This document shows, piece by piece, positions 45,331-58,566 of a stretch of DNA of 64,000 nucleotides. Made by a program: the position numbers and the translations under genes. The notes under the pieces are model-generated. The model worked only from the letters and a program-made list of their open reading frames with translations, was not told the DNA's origin and did no database searches. The stretch's first letter is position 1. Each line of letters begins with the position of its first letter. This DNA is from Medicago truncatula (Eukaryota > Streptophyta > Magnoliopsida > Fabales > Fabaceae): NCBI RefSeq assembly GCF_003473485.1, contig NC_053046.1, positions 44,345,832-44,409,831 on the forward strand, given 5' to 3'.

Positions 45331-46714
45331 ATTATATTATATATAAAATATGTTGCGCCTAAAATCATAACTATGTAGTATGTTTTAGCGGTAAAGTTAA
45401 GCGAGCCTGTATCTTGATGTTTTCACTTTGAATCCCTCCGATAAGTTTTTTAATTTCTTAAGCGTTTTGTTAAAAAAAAATTATCTAAAAAACCTTCAAT
45501 GGGGTTCGATTCAAGCTCGAATCCCTCCAATCAGCTTTTTAATTTCTTATGCATTTTGTTTATTTTTTTTTATCTAAAAGACCTTTAAGAGGGTTCAAAC
45601 CGAAGCAAATTTAAGGACTAAAAGTATTCCTAACCACCAAGGCAACAACCCTCTAATATATCAACTTGATTGTAGTTATTATATATTTGATATTATATCT
45701 CTCACCAACATTTTCTTTGAATAAAACATAATTCTTTTTTTCAATTAAAGGTGTATGTGTAGTATAATAAAAATTATATAATATTTATGTTTTTTTTGAG
45801 AGAATAATATTTATGTTAAAATATCCTTAAAACATTGGTTTGAATTATGTTTTATAGACAAAAAATAAATAAAAAATGTCACTCAAGATAACTAATAAAA
45901 AAATATAAATTTACACATTAAAATAATTGGTCCATTCAAAAATTATTTCCACCTCCGCCACTGAGGTGGCATATCACTTTGGATTCATATCCTAATAAGG
46001 ATGATTGGAGGAACATCCTTGAAACACGAGATTGACCAATACATTTGAACAAGAATGGATGATTAAGTTCCTAACATCTTATCCCAATCTATCTCCAGCG
46101 CAGAGAGAAAACCTCTAAATTCAACTATTGTGGTATTTGTCTCACTCACATCATTTGTGAAACAAAAAACCTATCGTCCATGTTCATCTTGAAAAACTCC
46201 TTCATAGTAGGGCTTACAAATTCAAGAGTAAGGAGGGATAGCTCAAAAAAGGTAGTGGTGAATGAGATAAAGATAATCTTTAAAACAAAGATAGTCTTTC
46301 AATTACATTTCTCTCTAAAAATTCAAACAAAGCCTAAATCTCGACTCTTGGTGAAATTGCAAGCTATCTAGAAGTATACTTCCAAACTAATGTCATATGT
46401 GTGTATACCACCTATGTGATAATAATATCACCTCTAGAGGTAGGGGTGGTGTAGAAAAGGTGTTCCCGAAATTGAAATTCTCATAACAAATACCCAACTA
46501 AAACAAACAAAAAAACAAAAATAACTAGGGTTCGTTATTTCACAATTCACAATAATAAAGCACGCACGTAACAAACAAACTAGGGTTCCAAATGTATAAC
46601 TCAACCAAAACAAGAAAGCTCTCACAGATTATTCATTCATTGATTTGAAAACGCACAAAAGAAAAAAACTCGGTTCTAAATTACTCAATCCTCCGAAGAT
46701 AAGAGCTTGGAAAG
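45331..46714. other. Intergenic upstream of the small unknown gene
   Basis: A phrase pair GAATCCCTCCGATAAG / GAATCCCTCCAATCAG with TTTTTAATTTCTTA recurs at 45430-45560. No gene is readable; the last 100 bases are a plausible leader for the gene at 46715. Confidence 0.4.
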
Positions 46715-47029
46715 ATGGCAGCGATTCAGGGTGAACCGGAGAAGCGTGTCCGATACAGGATAAGCTGCCCTGAAAAGGAATACAATGGTCCTCTACCCCC
46801 AGGGTTGCTAAAATATGGTCCTCCTGAGCCACAAGAATCGTTTGAAGGCCTCAGCGACGAAGAAATCTGTTTGAAGTTAGGAATGAAGAAGTCTGATCTT
46901 GAAAAGAAACGCACTGATGGTCCTATGTCCCCATGGTTGGTAGAAGTGCTCAAATTAACATTTGTTCCTCCTCAACCAGAAGAATCGTATGAAGACACCA
47001 ATGATGATGAAGAATCGCCAACAAAGTAG
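46715..47029 (+). CDS. Small intronless protein of unknown function
   Basis: ORF of 104 aa with a good start context (GAAAGATGGCAGC). It is hydrophilic, Pro- and Glu-rich, with no signal peptide or membrane segment. Two halves resemble each other: NGPLPPGLLKYGPP followed by EPQESFEGLSDEE, and DGPMSPWLVEVL followed by PPQPEESYEDTNDDEE. Between them is LKLGMKKSDLEKKR, possibly a short helix. I do not recognise the family. Clean coding composition and the internal repeat support a real gene; it could also be a recent retrocopy of an unseen parent. Confidence 0.65.
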   Translation: MAAIQGEPEKRVRYRISCPEKEYNGPLPPGLLKYGPPEPQESFEGLSDEEICLKLGMKKSDLEKKRTDGPMSPWLVEVLKLTFVPPQPEESYEDTNDDEESPTK

Positions 47030-47652
47030 TAATATGAATAGTTACATTCTAATTAACTGATGTAAAGATGCTTTATTAATGAAAAATACACAATCAATGT
47101 AAACTTTTGATGGTATATCTAGCAGGTAACTTAGTTGTGAGCTTTTATAGATATGTGATTCTATCAAGTCTTACGACATATAGTAGCAAGGGAGTTTGTT
47201 GGAAAGGACTGCATAGTGAAACTATGATATTTTAAGTAGAATGTGATGAAATTCAAACGAATATATGTTGCTAGTTTGATCTCTTCCATGCATCTTATCA
47301 CCCTATTACTTTCTAATTTATATTTCTATATGCAGGAATCACTTGCTTTCTCAATTTTAAATTTCTTGTGTCTAATGTCTATGACTCTATGATTAAAATT
47401 TTATCACAGACACATACAATTCATGTTGTCGATAAATATTGTGAGTAAAACCCTATCGGTCGTAAACCTTAATTGTTTTTTTTAGTTCATCCTCAATACA
47501 GTTAGACAAGGAAAGTGAGACTTTAATAGAGAATTAAACCAAGACAAAAACATTTTTTTTTACCGTCACCTAACACATACTTAAACCTCATAGCTGTGTG
47601 TGAGTTTCAACTGATGTTTGTTACTTCGTCTATATAAAAAAATTACCAATTA
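47030..47652. other. 3' flank of the small gene
   Basis: AATGAAAAATACAC and similar AT-rich motifs near 47080 could serve polyadenylation. Nothing else is recognised. Confidence 0.4.
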
Positions 47653-48039
47653 TTGGGTAACTTTTTTCGGTACGACTCAATATCAGTGGATAGAGTTTTT
47701 GTATGGGAATATCTTGTAAATAAAATTGATTCAATGTTAGATCTAGGAGAGGCGTTAGGTCTTTACCATGCTATACAATGGGTTCACGACTTACAATTAG
47801 CAAAGGTGGACTTTGAGGTGGATTCCAAAAGAGTTGCCGATTATTTTAAGCGTGGTAGTGGTGACTTAACTGAGTTTGGAACCATTATGAAGTGTAGCAT
47901 CCATTATTGTAATTTACATTTAGAGAACTCTCATGTTGAGTTCATTAGGATGCAAGTCAATGTGGTTGCAAATGCATTAGCTGAGAAAGCCACATCTTTA
48001 GTTGGGAAAGTCAATTTGATTGCTAATGAAACGCTATAA
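47653..48039 (+). pseudogene. RNase H-like (RVT_3) domain remnant
   Basis: The 128-aa frame contains GEALGLYHAIQWVHDLQLAK, VDFEVDSKRVADYF, then HVEFIRMQVNVVANALAEKA, the second half of the RNase H-like domain of plant LINE-type proteins. The N-terminal catalytic strand is not recognisable. It is open but without the rest of the protein, so I treat it as a fragment. Confidence 0.7.
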
Positions 48040-48334
48040 ACTTAATTCTCTAAAAAAAAAAAAAAAATTATTCAATATTAAATCAAAATTCAAAAAAATA
48101 ATTAAACCAAAATTCTAAATTTCTTGGTAATAGTTTCATTATATTCAAGTTGAACATTTTTATCTTTTACTGTGTTGCAATTTTTTCATCTACTCATAAA
48201 ATAGCATTGCAAGGATTCAAGATCTGGTATTTACAGAAAAATTTATTCAATACACATTTTTAATAATAAATAAAAAAATACAATCAAGTCTATCAAAAAT
48301 TCCTTTACAAAAGTGAGAGGGTATCACTCTTATG

Positions 48335-48475
48335 GAGATTGTTGGTGAGAGATTGGAATGTGACTCTTTGTCATACTCTTCGTGAAGGAAATTTGATGGG
48401 AGCTAAGAGTAATAGTAGAATCTCTTTCTTGTTGGCAGATGCCATGGGGGTAGCCTTTTGCGGCCCTAATTTTCC
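48335..48475 (+). pseudogene. Second RNase H-like fragment
   Basis: One frame reads RDWNVTLCHTLREGNLMGAK then ISFLLADAMGVAF, typical of the C-terminal end of the RNase H-like domain in plant LINEs. It comes from a different element than the fragment at 47653 because both cover the same part of the domain. Confidence 0.65.
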
Positions 48476-48602
48476 CTTTACAAGTGAGAACACTTTTTCA
48501 CACAAAAAATAGTATTACATTTATATGCAAATAAAAAATGAAATTTTATTTTGTAAAAAATTAGGTAACAAGCAATGTAGAATGAATGAGTGTATATATA
48601 CA

Positions 48603-51600
48603 CTATATATAGAAGTAAGTAGATGGATCAGCTGCATTTGTTGTGTCTTTGCAAAGAATAGATCGAGCTTCAATCACTGAGCGAGGAGGCTCAATATCTT
48701 TCTCTTGCAATGCATTTCCTCTTAATCTTTGCATCTGAGAAGCAAATGTGTCATCCAATATCTACAAAGCGAAACATTCCATGAACAATGTCAGTTATTT
48801 TAATATTATAGAGCATAGTTAAAGTACAATATTGCATATTGTATTCAAGAACACTAGAAAAAGACAACACATGTTAATTCTAATGTTTACTCACCCCAAG
48901 AGCATAGCAAGATCCATTGTACCATATTCTATTTTCTTTCCTCCCTTCTAGAAATTTCAAAACAATCTATCATATTAAAGAAAAAAGTTAGATTCATTTA
49001 CATGATAGCACATTAGAAAATTCCAAATACATAAGTAACATGTTACAGGTAACATTTTACTAGTACTAGTTGTATACTGTAGTTGGTCTCACCTGTCCCA
49101 TTCTGTCCCACAATCCACGACATATTGCTATGAATATTTGGCTGGTAAAGACCTCATGAAGGTTGGAAATGAAGTCAGCGAGTTGTGAATTCAACAACTG
49201 CATTCTTTCACGAACTTCTGCTTCTCCATCTGCTTCTCTTGTTTCCTCAAGCATCTTTTTCAGCCGTGTGCTCTTATTACCTTGAATCTGAACAAGTTTT
49301 GGTACATAAATAAACACAATGTTTTCTATACAATGATATAGAGCTAACATAAATCAAGGAGTCTTAACGAATGTCTTACATTGTTGACAAGATTCCCTAT
49401 TATTGCTTGCAAATAAGTTTTGTATCTGGTTCTCAGTAACACGGTGATTCCATTCATTTGCTCTCCAAACAACTTCTTATCTCCCATGACAGGTAGACAG
49501 GATGCCCATGAATTTAGGATGTCTTCCACTCTACAATGCAGGACATCAAGTATCCTCTTGATGGTGTTCAAGAATATTCCCAACTGGATGAAACAAATTG
49601 TTAATGTAAGAACATATATATTTCAATGTATAGCAATGTAAGTGAAAAGTTTAGTATAAGCATGCAGAGATAACTTACTTGGTTAGGAACCAACTGAACT
49701 GTAGCTGATTGTCTTCTTGCTAGCTTTTGAACTTGCAAGTGAAGTCTCTTTGGTATGCTATCTTTCAAAGGAGTTAAGATCTCACTGTATTGTTTTTCAA
49801 GCGATTTCACAATTGCCCTTTCAATATTTGCCACAGCCTTCCAGAAAGAAAAGGGAAAAATTCAATGTCAAAATATAAACTACGTATCACATGTATATGA
49901 AAGGACACAGACATTAAACTGAAAAAGGGATCTCAAATGCACATAGAATGTTTTAGGACTTACATTTTCCAAATACAAGGAGTATTGAGGCCATCTATTG
50001 ATTACCACTTCATACTGGATCAAGTTGTCTTTAATGTTCTCATACATTTTCTCAGCAAATGGTGAAGTGGAATGGTTTGTGGTGACTCCAGCCCATGGAA
50101 CCTGTGTCATTTGTTTGTAAGAAGGAGGGCCATTTCATTTATATATATTTAAGTGATTTGTTTGTACATAGAATAACTAAAATAACGACTCGGCTACCTT
50201 TTCTGCTTTACAAAGATCAAACAAAATAAGTTGCATATCCTGAATCCAAACCATGATGTAATTGTGAAACAAATTTCTGGAGTCTACACCTCCCTGCACA
50301 GAACTGAAACATGAAGAATATTGAATTTCAGAAATGATATCGTAATCTTGTGGAATCTAAAATTCGAGCTGTATTTAGTGGTGCAAGAGGATGTTTCATT
50401 GACAAACAAACCTTATATTCCATGACTCGAGATCGCGTTCAAAGTCTGCAGTTGCCACTAGAAGCTCATTCACATGTGGCTGTGGACTTGATGGTGGCCA
50501 TGCAGAAAGGAAAGTTCTCAGCCTTTTACACAGCTCTGTGCTATAAATGGCTGCTGTGATGTTTGCCAGGTCAATTGAACTGAAAATTGAATAATTGATC
50601 TCAGAATGTAGTCAAAATTAATATGTATTAAGCAAAAAAGGGGGAGTTTGTGCAGTGATGCAACTAAAGATATGTTCAAAATAGAGAGAAACTAAAACTG
50701 TTAAACAAAGAGAAACTTGACAAATAAAAATTCTTGTGAAGCTTATACAAACTAACTGCATCCCCTAGTGTTGAGAAACTAAATTTGAATCACTGTTATG
50801 CTGTATTGTCTACGTGAAAAGAAGATCTTGTAGAATTGTAGCCAAAATACCTGGGAAAAATATGCTGACCATGGATTGTATTATGGTTGTTGATCTTTAT
50901 GTCTGCCTGAATTTCATTTCTTATGGAAATACAAAGGTTTTTTATCTTCAGGTATGCCGTTGCGATGGTAATGCTGTCCATTTGGTAACTTTCAGAGGCA
51001 CCCGACACAAATTCATCAGTCTCCATCATGTGTTTTCTACACCTTTTTCTTGCTGCAGTCTGTCAGTATTAACCATTTCATTTAGACACCAAAACAGAAA
51101 ATCTCATTTTGTTATTGTTTAAGGAATGATCCAGAAAGACTTTTGGAGGGGTGGTATGAAGGGCAATTTTAATATTTTTCTAAACTTCATAAACCATTAG
51201 AAGGTATAATTTAATCTTTTCAAGGCTCAGTTACATTGAGCAAAGGCATCAGTTATCACTATAACGACTACATAAAAATTACCTGCAGATAGTTCTGTAG
51301 AATAGTTTGGGCATCTGAAGATAGAATATCATGAAGAATACTGTAGACCTGTAGAGCAGGATGTAAAGCTGGTGCTGCTGAATGAGATGCTAGACCAAAA
51401 TGATCGGTTAGACCTGTTGGCGAGTTTTCATCAAGGGATTTGTAATTCTCAAAAACAGTCGCTAGTAGTCTTTCAATTTGTGTTTCACAATCCAAAAGTA
51501 TACTTCTCTGTGAGAACAAACAAATAATTGTTAGCGACAACAGGAAAATACCAAAGTAACTCAAGGTAAAAATCTGAGCCAACAAATAATACAAACATTG

Positions 51601-54600
51601 ATTATTTATAGAACATTTTCTCAAGTTTTCCATAACTGAATCGATAGAAACAAATGAAAAGAATGAATAATTTTATTGGATGAATGAGAAAGAATAGAAG
51701 AGATCTATCTCCTCCAACGGTTTCCCCTTATCAACAAAGGATTTCTCCTATCCACGAACTCTCCAATGTACAGAATGCACCTCCATTTGTTTTTATCAGA
51801 TATAACTACTTAACTTCTTCAAGTGTTCTCCAACCAGTCCTTATATCCTAACTAATGAATACAAATATTAAGCTTGTGTACTTTAAAATCTAAGCTAATC
51901 TCATTGTCTCAACATGTTAAATTAAATAAAAGTGACGCATGAACATCATAAAATTATCTAAACCGAAGTATATGATTTTTGAAGTTACCTCTTGCCTAGT
52001 CAGACTTCTCTCACTTCTGGCCTTCATTAGGGGATCAAGCAACTCTTTCACAAGCTCCAGGCAGTCCTTTGTTGGAGTTGCTACATTCATGACCTGTAAT
52101 AGATATCTACAAAGAGACCACAAGGTAAGTGAAGGTTCAAAATTAAAAAGCAGTTTCATGCAGCTGTGTGAAGAATGTTCATAAAACTTATTATTTTTGC
52201 CTTGTTAAGGAACCCAGATGACATTTAACTACCTCAATTTAGCATATGAATCGGAAACTCCATAGTAGTCAGCAAATGCATCCAACAACCATTTCCATGG
52301 CCCATTTAGCCGCAAGTTTCGGGAGTGAAAACACTGTGAACGCATCGCACCCTCCAACAATACATCATAAGCTTGAGTTTCCACAACAGGAGCACTCTGC
52401 AGAGTATACAAAAACAGGGAAAATGATAAGTCTATGCTCAAACTCAGAATGAAAAGCAAGAAACGATTACATTGGTGGTTATTGGCTGTAACCCAGGTAA
52501 AACTAATCATAAGAAAATAAATCTAACAAGTCATCTATCAGATCGAACTGGAATAACTTCATTTTATACCTACATTGATAACCTGATTTTAAGTAGTGGA
52601 TATGTATCTTCCTCTCCATCAACCACATTTACCCTCAGAAAGAGGGTAAAGAAATCAAAGCCTAGTTCTTAAGGAACAGTTTTTATGATACATTCCATCT
52701 TATAATCCTTGATACCATGTAATTTTTTTTGCCTTCGTCCGGTTGTCAACTTGGAAAAATTTATTCGTCAAACCAAGATTTATTGAACTAATGTAAATTT
52801 TGAGATAAGTATAACCTTTATATGATTGTTGTCACCACTTGTCATTGTACTTCCAATTGAGAGCTGGATCTTGCCAACACATTCATTATCATCATGATTT
52901 ATTTCCCACCACCGAATTCTGTCATTCTGCATATTCAATTCAAGATAATTATTACATAAATTTGGATGGTGTAAAGGGAAAGAAGAGGAAGTCTATGAAC
53001 AAATATGGCAGCGGAGAGCACATACAGGATTATCATTAAGGTATGAAATTGGAATCCTGGCTTCACCATGGACTCCCTTCTTAGAATCTTGGACTTCTAC
53101 AAGTAAAGCATCCCCTTGGCTCAATGGGAAACTGAAATCACATGCCAGTTATAAGATCTCCAAGATTATTAGCAACATTAAGTACATTTCTACAAGTAAG
53201 AAACAACAGAACTTAATGAGTAACATTTGCTTCTCAACTGTTAAGAAGGGTAACATCAGTTCCTCGTGTAACCTTTCTTCGACAATAGTCTAAAGACTCT
53301 ATAGTCTATATCATGCTAAGGTGTAATTCTTAGATGTTTCTAACAGCAGGTCAGCTAGAAGCAGTTTTACTAGTAAAAGCATATACTGATAGAAGTAGAA
53401 GATAAAACTTACAAATCATGATAATCTCCACTTCCAGGGCGAAGAAAAATTGCAGAACATGACTCTGATTCATTTTCTTCTGTTGCACTCTTGAGTTGGA
53501 TCAAACAATACAGTGGCTCTGCAAGAATGAAACAGATTTCTTTAACTCATTCATATATATGCAATTACAAGATTAACCCTTGTAAAAAAAAATTAAAAGC
53601 TCAATTTATCAGCTATGAATGGTAAAGCGAAAAAGAGTTGCAGAAACCTTCCTCAAACATGCACTAACCTTCTTCTGTCACTGAGAACGACGCTGACTTT
53701 ATAGAATTTATACCACTTTTCACAATGGATGAAACGTGCCTGACGTACTCCATCCCAGCTTGCTTATACATTGATCCTCGGTTTGAAAATGTGCCCTTCA
53801 GTTTTCTTCTTTGTATAATACGAAGTTTCTTCACTGCAAGTTTCACATGGTAGCTCAAATTTAGTGATTATAAAGTAATGTGTCCAAACAATATCAAATA
53901 CAACCATAATTACATTAGTAATTTTTCATAAACATATATGCGCACGTGTTTGCAACTAAAATAAAACAAACATGTGCTAATTTGTACAGAAATACACAAA
54001 AATTATAACATTTACAATTTATAAGGTTACCTTCCACTCTTATTTTCCCCACAACCTTCTTCGTCTTGAGAGGCACTGTTTGTTCTGAATTCCTTGTACT
54101 TCCTTCAGTTGGCTTTATACCTCGAGGTTGCAACAAGAACTCATGTAACCTATGAAATTAGAGAAATAAGAAAAATGATTGATGACAATAAATGAAGCCA
54201 AAGAAGTGTTTTTGCAAAGCCAAATGAAACCTACCCAAAGGCACTTCGAAGAGCCAGACACTCATCCTTTAGAAACTCCGGGGCCTCAGTACAGCCTCTT
54301 GCCCATGCTTGCAGGCATAAACGAATGCAGGCGTCATAAGTGATAAGGGTTTGCCAGGCATCTTGACTACTGCAACTGCTGAGATGAAATGCCATAAAAA
54401 AAAAGAGAGGATATCAATATGATAATATGAACTAAATATTATAAAAAAGTTACCAAGTGAACTCATATCTCAGACTCATGACACTTGAATTGAAAACCTG
54501 CATCATAAGGGTGGCAACTTATTTGTATAATTGTGTTCTATTCGAGTTTTATTTTAAAGTCACATAAATGATTGGTAGTGACATGCTGACAGTGAAAAAC

Positions 54601-56129
54601 TTTTTACACCAAAAGTGCATGAAAATTAAACTATTTATTAGTTGACCTCATACTAAGTTATACGATCAAAATGCATGAAGTTAAAGTAAACAATAATAAC
54701 AGCTATGTACTAATTGTTATATATAGTAGAAAGTTAAAAAATTTATGCTTGAAGCACCTGTTGTTGAGATATTGTAAGTGTGGAGGAGGAGCCTGCCTTT
54801 CCATGCCCTGGGTAGAAGTTGTTTCCTGACTGTAAATTTCAACATCAGAAGGCAACCGATAAGAAAATGAATTCCAAAAAGGAAAGTAACCTATGAAGCA
54901 CATGCACTTCTTGCATTAGACGTGTCCTGTTGCAGACACGCATTAGTGTCTGACACAACACAGACAGATATGATTACATTGAATTATGTCATTTTCTCAA
55001 ATTACTATCGGTGTTGATGTGTCACATGTTAGTGTCCGTTTATGTGTCCATGCTTCATAGAAAGTAACACAAAGCAACAAAAAAGGAATATATTATTACA
55101 CTGCAGAAGTACCTTTCAGCAACAGTATTAGGCTTTTGTTCAATTGAACACTCACTTCTTCCTCCGCCATCATCACAATTCACAGAATCTCTAGATTGCC
55201 AAGATCTCCTATCCTGCTGAGTCATTTCATCGACTTCATTCGCCACCGATCCTTCTGAATAATGAACATCACCTTCTCCTCCTTCACCATCAATAAAGAT
55301 TGGAGGAGCACTTGGAGTAGCCAAATCAACAGAATCATTCAAATTACTCGTATTTTGAAACCGAACCCCTCTTCCAGCAGTACCAATTTCACTTCCACAT
55401 GGAGTCATTTTCTTCTGAACACATTTGTTAAAACCTAATTCTCCATCTGTAAATCTCCTAGCATTAACACTATTCGGAACTTGAATTATTAAAGTCTCAT
55501 TTACCAAACCCTTCCTCAAAATTCCACTAGGTTTGAGGGTTTTATATTTTGTTCCATTACCAAATCCAAATAATTGTTCCTCATCGTAACACTGTGCAAT
55601 TGGAGTATCCAAATTGTCAAGTATTCTTTGATCTTCTTCGTTTTCATCATCGGTTTCAGCAGCAGGACAGGATAATGAATCAACACTCTCATCATCATCA
55701 TCATCATCATCATCATCACTGACACTATCATTATGATTGAATCCGAATGCGAGGTTAATACGAGGAAGCAAAGAAGAGTTGAATTTCAAAGGAGGTAAAG
55801 AAGGAGATTTAGGAGTGAGGTTATTATTGGAAGCGAAAAGTGGTGATCTGGGGAGTGGTGATTTTTTATCAGTTAGAGGAGAGCGTGTGGTGCATTCTTC
55901 AACTTGTACTTGTTGTTGTGATACCTGCTGTTTCATTAAAAAAAAATAATATATTAATCAAAAAAGGAAAGTTTGAGTTTATTTGTATAAACTGCCGATA
56001 GAATCACAATAGGTGGCTAAACTGTAATTGAGTAATAAAAGTTTAAAAAAAGAAAGAAGAAAGAAGGTTAAGTTAGGTTACCTTGTTGATCCATTGGAGT
56101 GCGGTTTCATCTAATCCTTCTGTGAACAT
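48603..56129 (-). CDS. Large plant protein with C2-like and long helical regions
   Basis: Twenty-one exons join in one frame (1199 aa): 56129-56082, 55927-55113, 54829-54758, 54375-54235, 54149-54031, 53833-53669, 53518-53413, 53131-53026, 52926-52816, 52396-52233, 52106-51989, 51507-51283, 51059-50851, 50579-50412, 50303-50198, 50101-49964, 49837-49679, 49583-49380, 49287-49093, 48966-48895, 48761-48603. It starts MFTEGLDETALQWINK. The first 290 residues are low-complexity with an Asp run and many Ser/Pro. Residues about 380-560 look like a C2-type beta sandwich (GDALLVEVQDS, GKIQLSIGS). The remainder is helical (LVKELLDPLMKARSERS, ILDVLHCRVEDILNSWASC, TRLKKMLEETREADGEAEVR). I recall this as a conserved plant family, possibly MUN/Munc13-related and linked to membrane traffic, but cannot prove it. 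The gene looks intact. Confidence 0.9.
55690..55718 (-). repeat. Coding (GAT)n repeat, Asp tract
   Basis: About ten ATC units on the plus strand encode the Asp run in the N-terminal low-complexity region of the 1199-aa protein. The repeat stays in frame whatever the unit number. Confidence 0.9.
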
Positions 56130-56351
56130 TTTTTTGTTAGAGAGGAGAAGAACGATGTTTGAGATTTCTTTGAGTTCGAAGAAGTAGAAGAATCAATGGA
56201 AGCTGTGTGTGTGTGTGTGTTAGAGAGAGAGAAAAAGAGACAGGAGCCTAATACAAAGCTGTACTATTACAGAACAGCGATCCCGCTGCCAACGGCTACT
56301 TTCTTAACTTTCTTTTTTCTTTCTAGTTAAATTAAATATTCGTTTCTTTCT
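56130..56351 (-). promoter_or_regulatory. Leader and proximal promoter of the 1199-aa gene
   Basis: On the gene strand the leader includes (CT) and (CA)-type runs (TCTCTCTCTAACACACACAC). Only about 220 bases separate the start codon from the Mutator-like element at 56352. No clear TATA box is seen. Confidence 0.45.
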
Positions 56352-57928
56352 GAGTTAATTATGATTAAGGTTCTAACATTGGTTCCTAATTAAATTTTAT
56401 TAAATATTTCATCTCTAACGATTTTTTCTGTTTGTAAGTTTGATCCTTGCCGTCAAACTGTGTTGACTAGGCTAACATAATGTTAACCCAGACATGTCAC
56501 ATGGACATTTCAAGTGACATGGCTGTCATGTGATAAATGACATCATATGTTTTGGTTATGCACTCAGTTTTAGTCCCTACTAAATCTGTTTAATTATGCT
56601 TGAACTTTTAAGATTTTGAACAATTTTTTGCACAAGTATTAAGAACATTACCAAAAGTTCTTATGCAAAAAATTATCTCAAAATTTTATTTCTTCGTCCA
56701 GATTTTTCTTACTTTTTTTCGAACTTTTGTCTTTTAAAAAAAATCATATTTAATTTATTTCATGTTAAAAAATTCTAAAACGAATCTTTTGTAATGTTCT
56801 AAACTTGTATAAAAAAATGATTGAAAAATTTAAGAGTTTTTAGAAGAGCGTCGCTGACGTGAACGAGGTGGTGAAAAATCCAAATTCTCTCCAACTACTT
56901 TTTTCACAACTTCATTCACGACGGCGACGCTCTTCTAACCTTCGCTTGAAAATTCGTCTAAGACATCAATTTCAACAACTTAATCATATGTCAACTTCAA
57001 CACACAAAAACTCAACAATCTTCACCATTGAAAAATCCAGCAACAACCTTTTCGAGAGAGAAGCGGAACCAGTCGATTTTCAATGTTCGGATCGAGAAAC
57101 AAAGAGTGGGAGCGAAGAAGATTGAAGAGAGCGAAGAAGATTGAAGAGAGCGAAGTAGTAACAAAGAGAAACAATAACACAAATCAGAGTTTTCTTATCC
57201 GGGAAATTCAGTGAATGACCGAAAATATTTGTATGGTGAAATATTTTATGAATCTGGAAGAATAAAAAGAAATGAAGGAGAGCGATAGGCTTTGACAAAA
57301 ATTATGGGAAAATTTGTAACTATCCTTAAACTCTAAAATTTTTCAACGATTTTTTTTATACAAGTTTAGAACATTACAAAAGGTTCGTTTACTAAAATTT
57401 AAAATTTTTTAACATGAAATAAATTAAATATGAATTTTTCTAAGAGACAAAAGTTCAAAATAAAAGTAACAAAAATCTGGACGAAGAAATAAAATTTTGA
57501 GATAATTTTTTGCATAAGAACTTTTCTTAATGTTCTTAACACTTGTACAAAAAATTGTTCAAAATCTTAAAAGTTTAAGCATAATTAAACAAATTTAGAT
57601 TTAGTAGGGACTAAACCTAAGTGTATAATTTTTTATATGGACTAAAAACACGTCTATTAAAATTAAGTAAGGACTAAACTTAAAAGGTCCCAATTTTATA
57701 GGGATCAAAAACATATGATATCATTTACCACATGGCAGCCATGTCACTTGAAATATCCATGTGACATGTCTGGGTCAACATTCTGTTAGCCTAGTCAGCA
57801 CAGTTTGACGGCAAAGACCAAACTTACAAACGGAAAAAAACGTTGGGGATAAAATATTTAATAAAATTTAAGTAGAGACCAATATTAGAAGCTTGCTTAT
57901 TTGTAGGAAGCTTAAACATAATTAACTC
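56352..57928. mobile_element. Long-arm Mutator-like element with internal insert
   Basis: Ends GAGTTAATTATGATTAAGG and CATAATTAACTC are inverted. The arms pair over about 480 bases (for example AAAATTTTATTAAATATTT, TGTCACATGGACATTTCAAG). The flanks TTTCTTTCT and TTTCTTTTT are a 9-bp target duplication with one mismatch. The centre (about 56830-57310) is GC-richer and unlike the arms, with an 88-aa frame at 56859-57125 of unknown family. This layout fits a Mutator-like element carrying captured host sequence. Confidence 0.8.
56842..56936. repeat. 37-bp inverted repeat at the centre of the long-arm element
   Basis: AGAAGAGCGTCGCTGACGTG (56842 on) faces CGACGGCGACGCTCTTCT (ending 56936). The arms continue to GGTGGTGAAAAA and TTTTTTCACAAC with several mismatches. 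The loop is about 20 bases. It sits where the captured segment begins. Confidence 0.8.
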
Positions 57929-58111
57929 TTTCTTTTTTCAAACCTTTATCTAATGCTATCAATATTAGATTAAAAAAACCATAATGTTATTCCCTTTTAT
58001 ATCTTTATTTATTTATGTGTTTTGTATTTTGATATATCACTAAATACAAGACATTATTTGCTAAATAATGGGAACTCAATCAAATTGGTAGTGGTATCAA
58101 ATTAAAATTTA

Positions 58112-58557
58112 TGATTAAATCTGTTTTTGGTCCCAATAAATATACCAATTTTTTGTTTTAATGCTTATAAAATTTTCAATCACTATTTTTGCTCCCTATT
58201 TTTAAGTTAATTTTTGTATATTTTTTTAATGAAATTATGCATAAATATGTAAAATATTGTAAAAGAATTTCTCAAAAAAAATTATAATTTTTTAACAAAG
58301 CACAAATTAAATATGAATTTTTAACCTTCAAAAATATAAAAATTCTAATTTTTTTTTTGGTAGAGATTCTTATAATATTATGAATTTTTCTGCAAAATTT
58401 TATTCAAAAATTTAAATTTTACTTATGAGTTTACTTTAAAGGAGGGACCAAAAGTGAAGATGAAAAAATTTCAAGGGACTAAAACTTGAAGAAATTTTTA
58501 AGAGGTACTAAAACAAAAAGTTGACATATTTATAGGGACCAAAAACATATTTAACCC
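58112..58557. mobile_element. Mutator-like MITE with exact 9-bp target duplication
   Basis: The 446-bp element starts TGATTAAATCTGTTTTTGG and ends CCAAAAACATATTTAACCC. Direct repeats TAAAATTTA flank it (58103-58111 and 58558-58566). The arms match the older copy at 12418. No coding frame. Confidence 0.88.
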
Positions 58558-58566
58558 TAAAATTTA

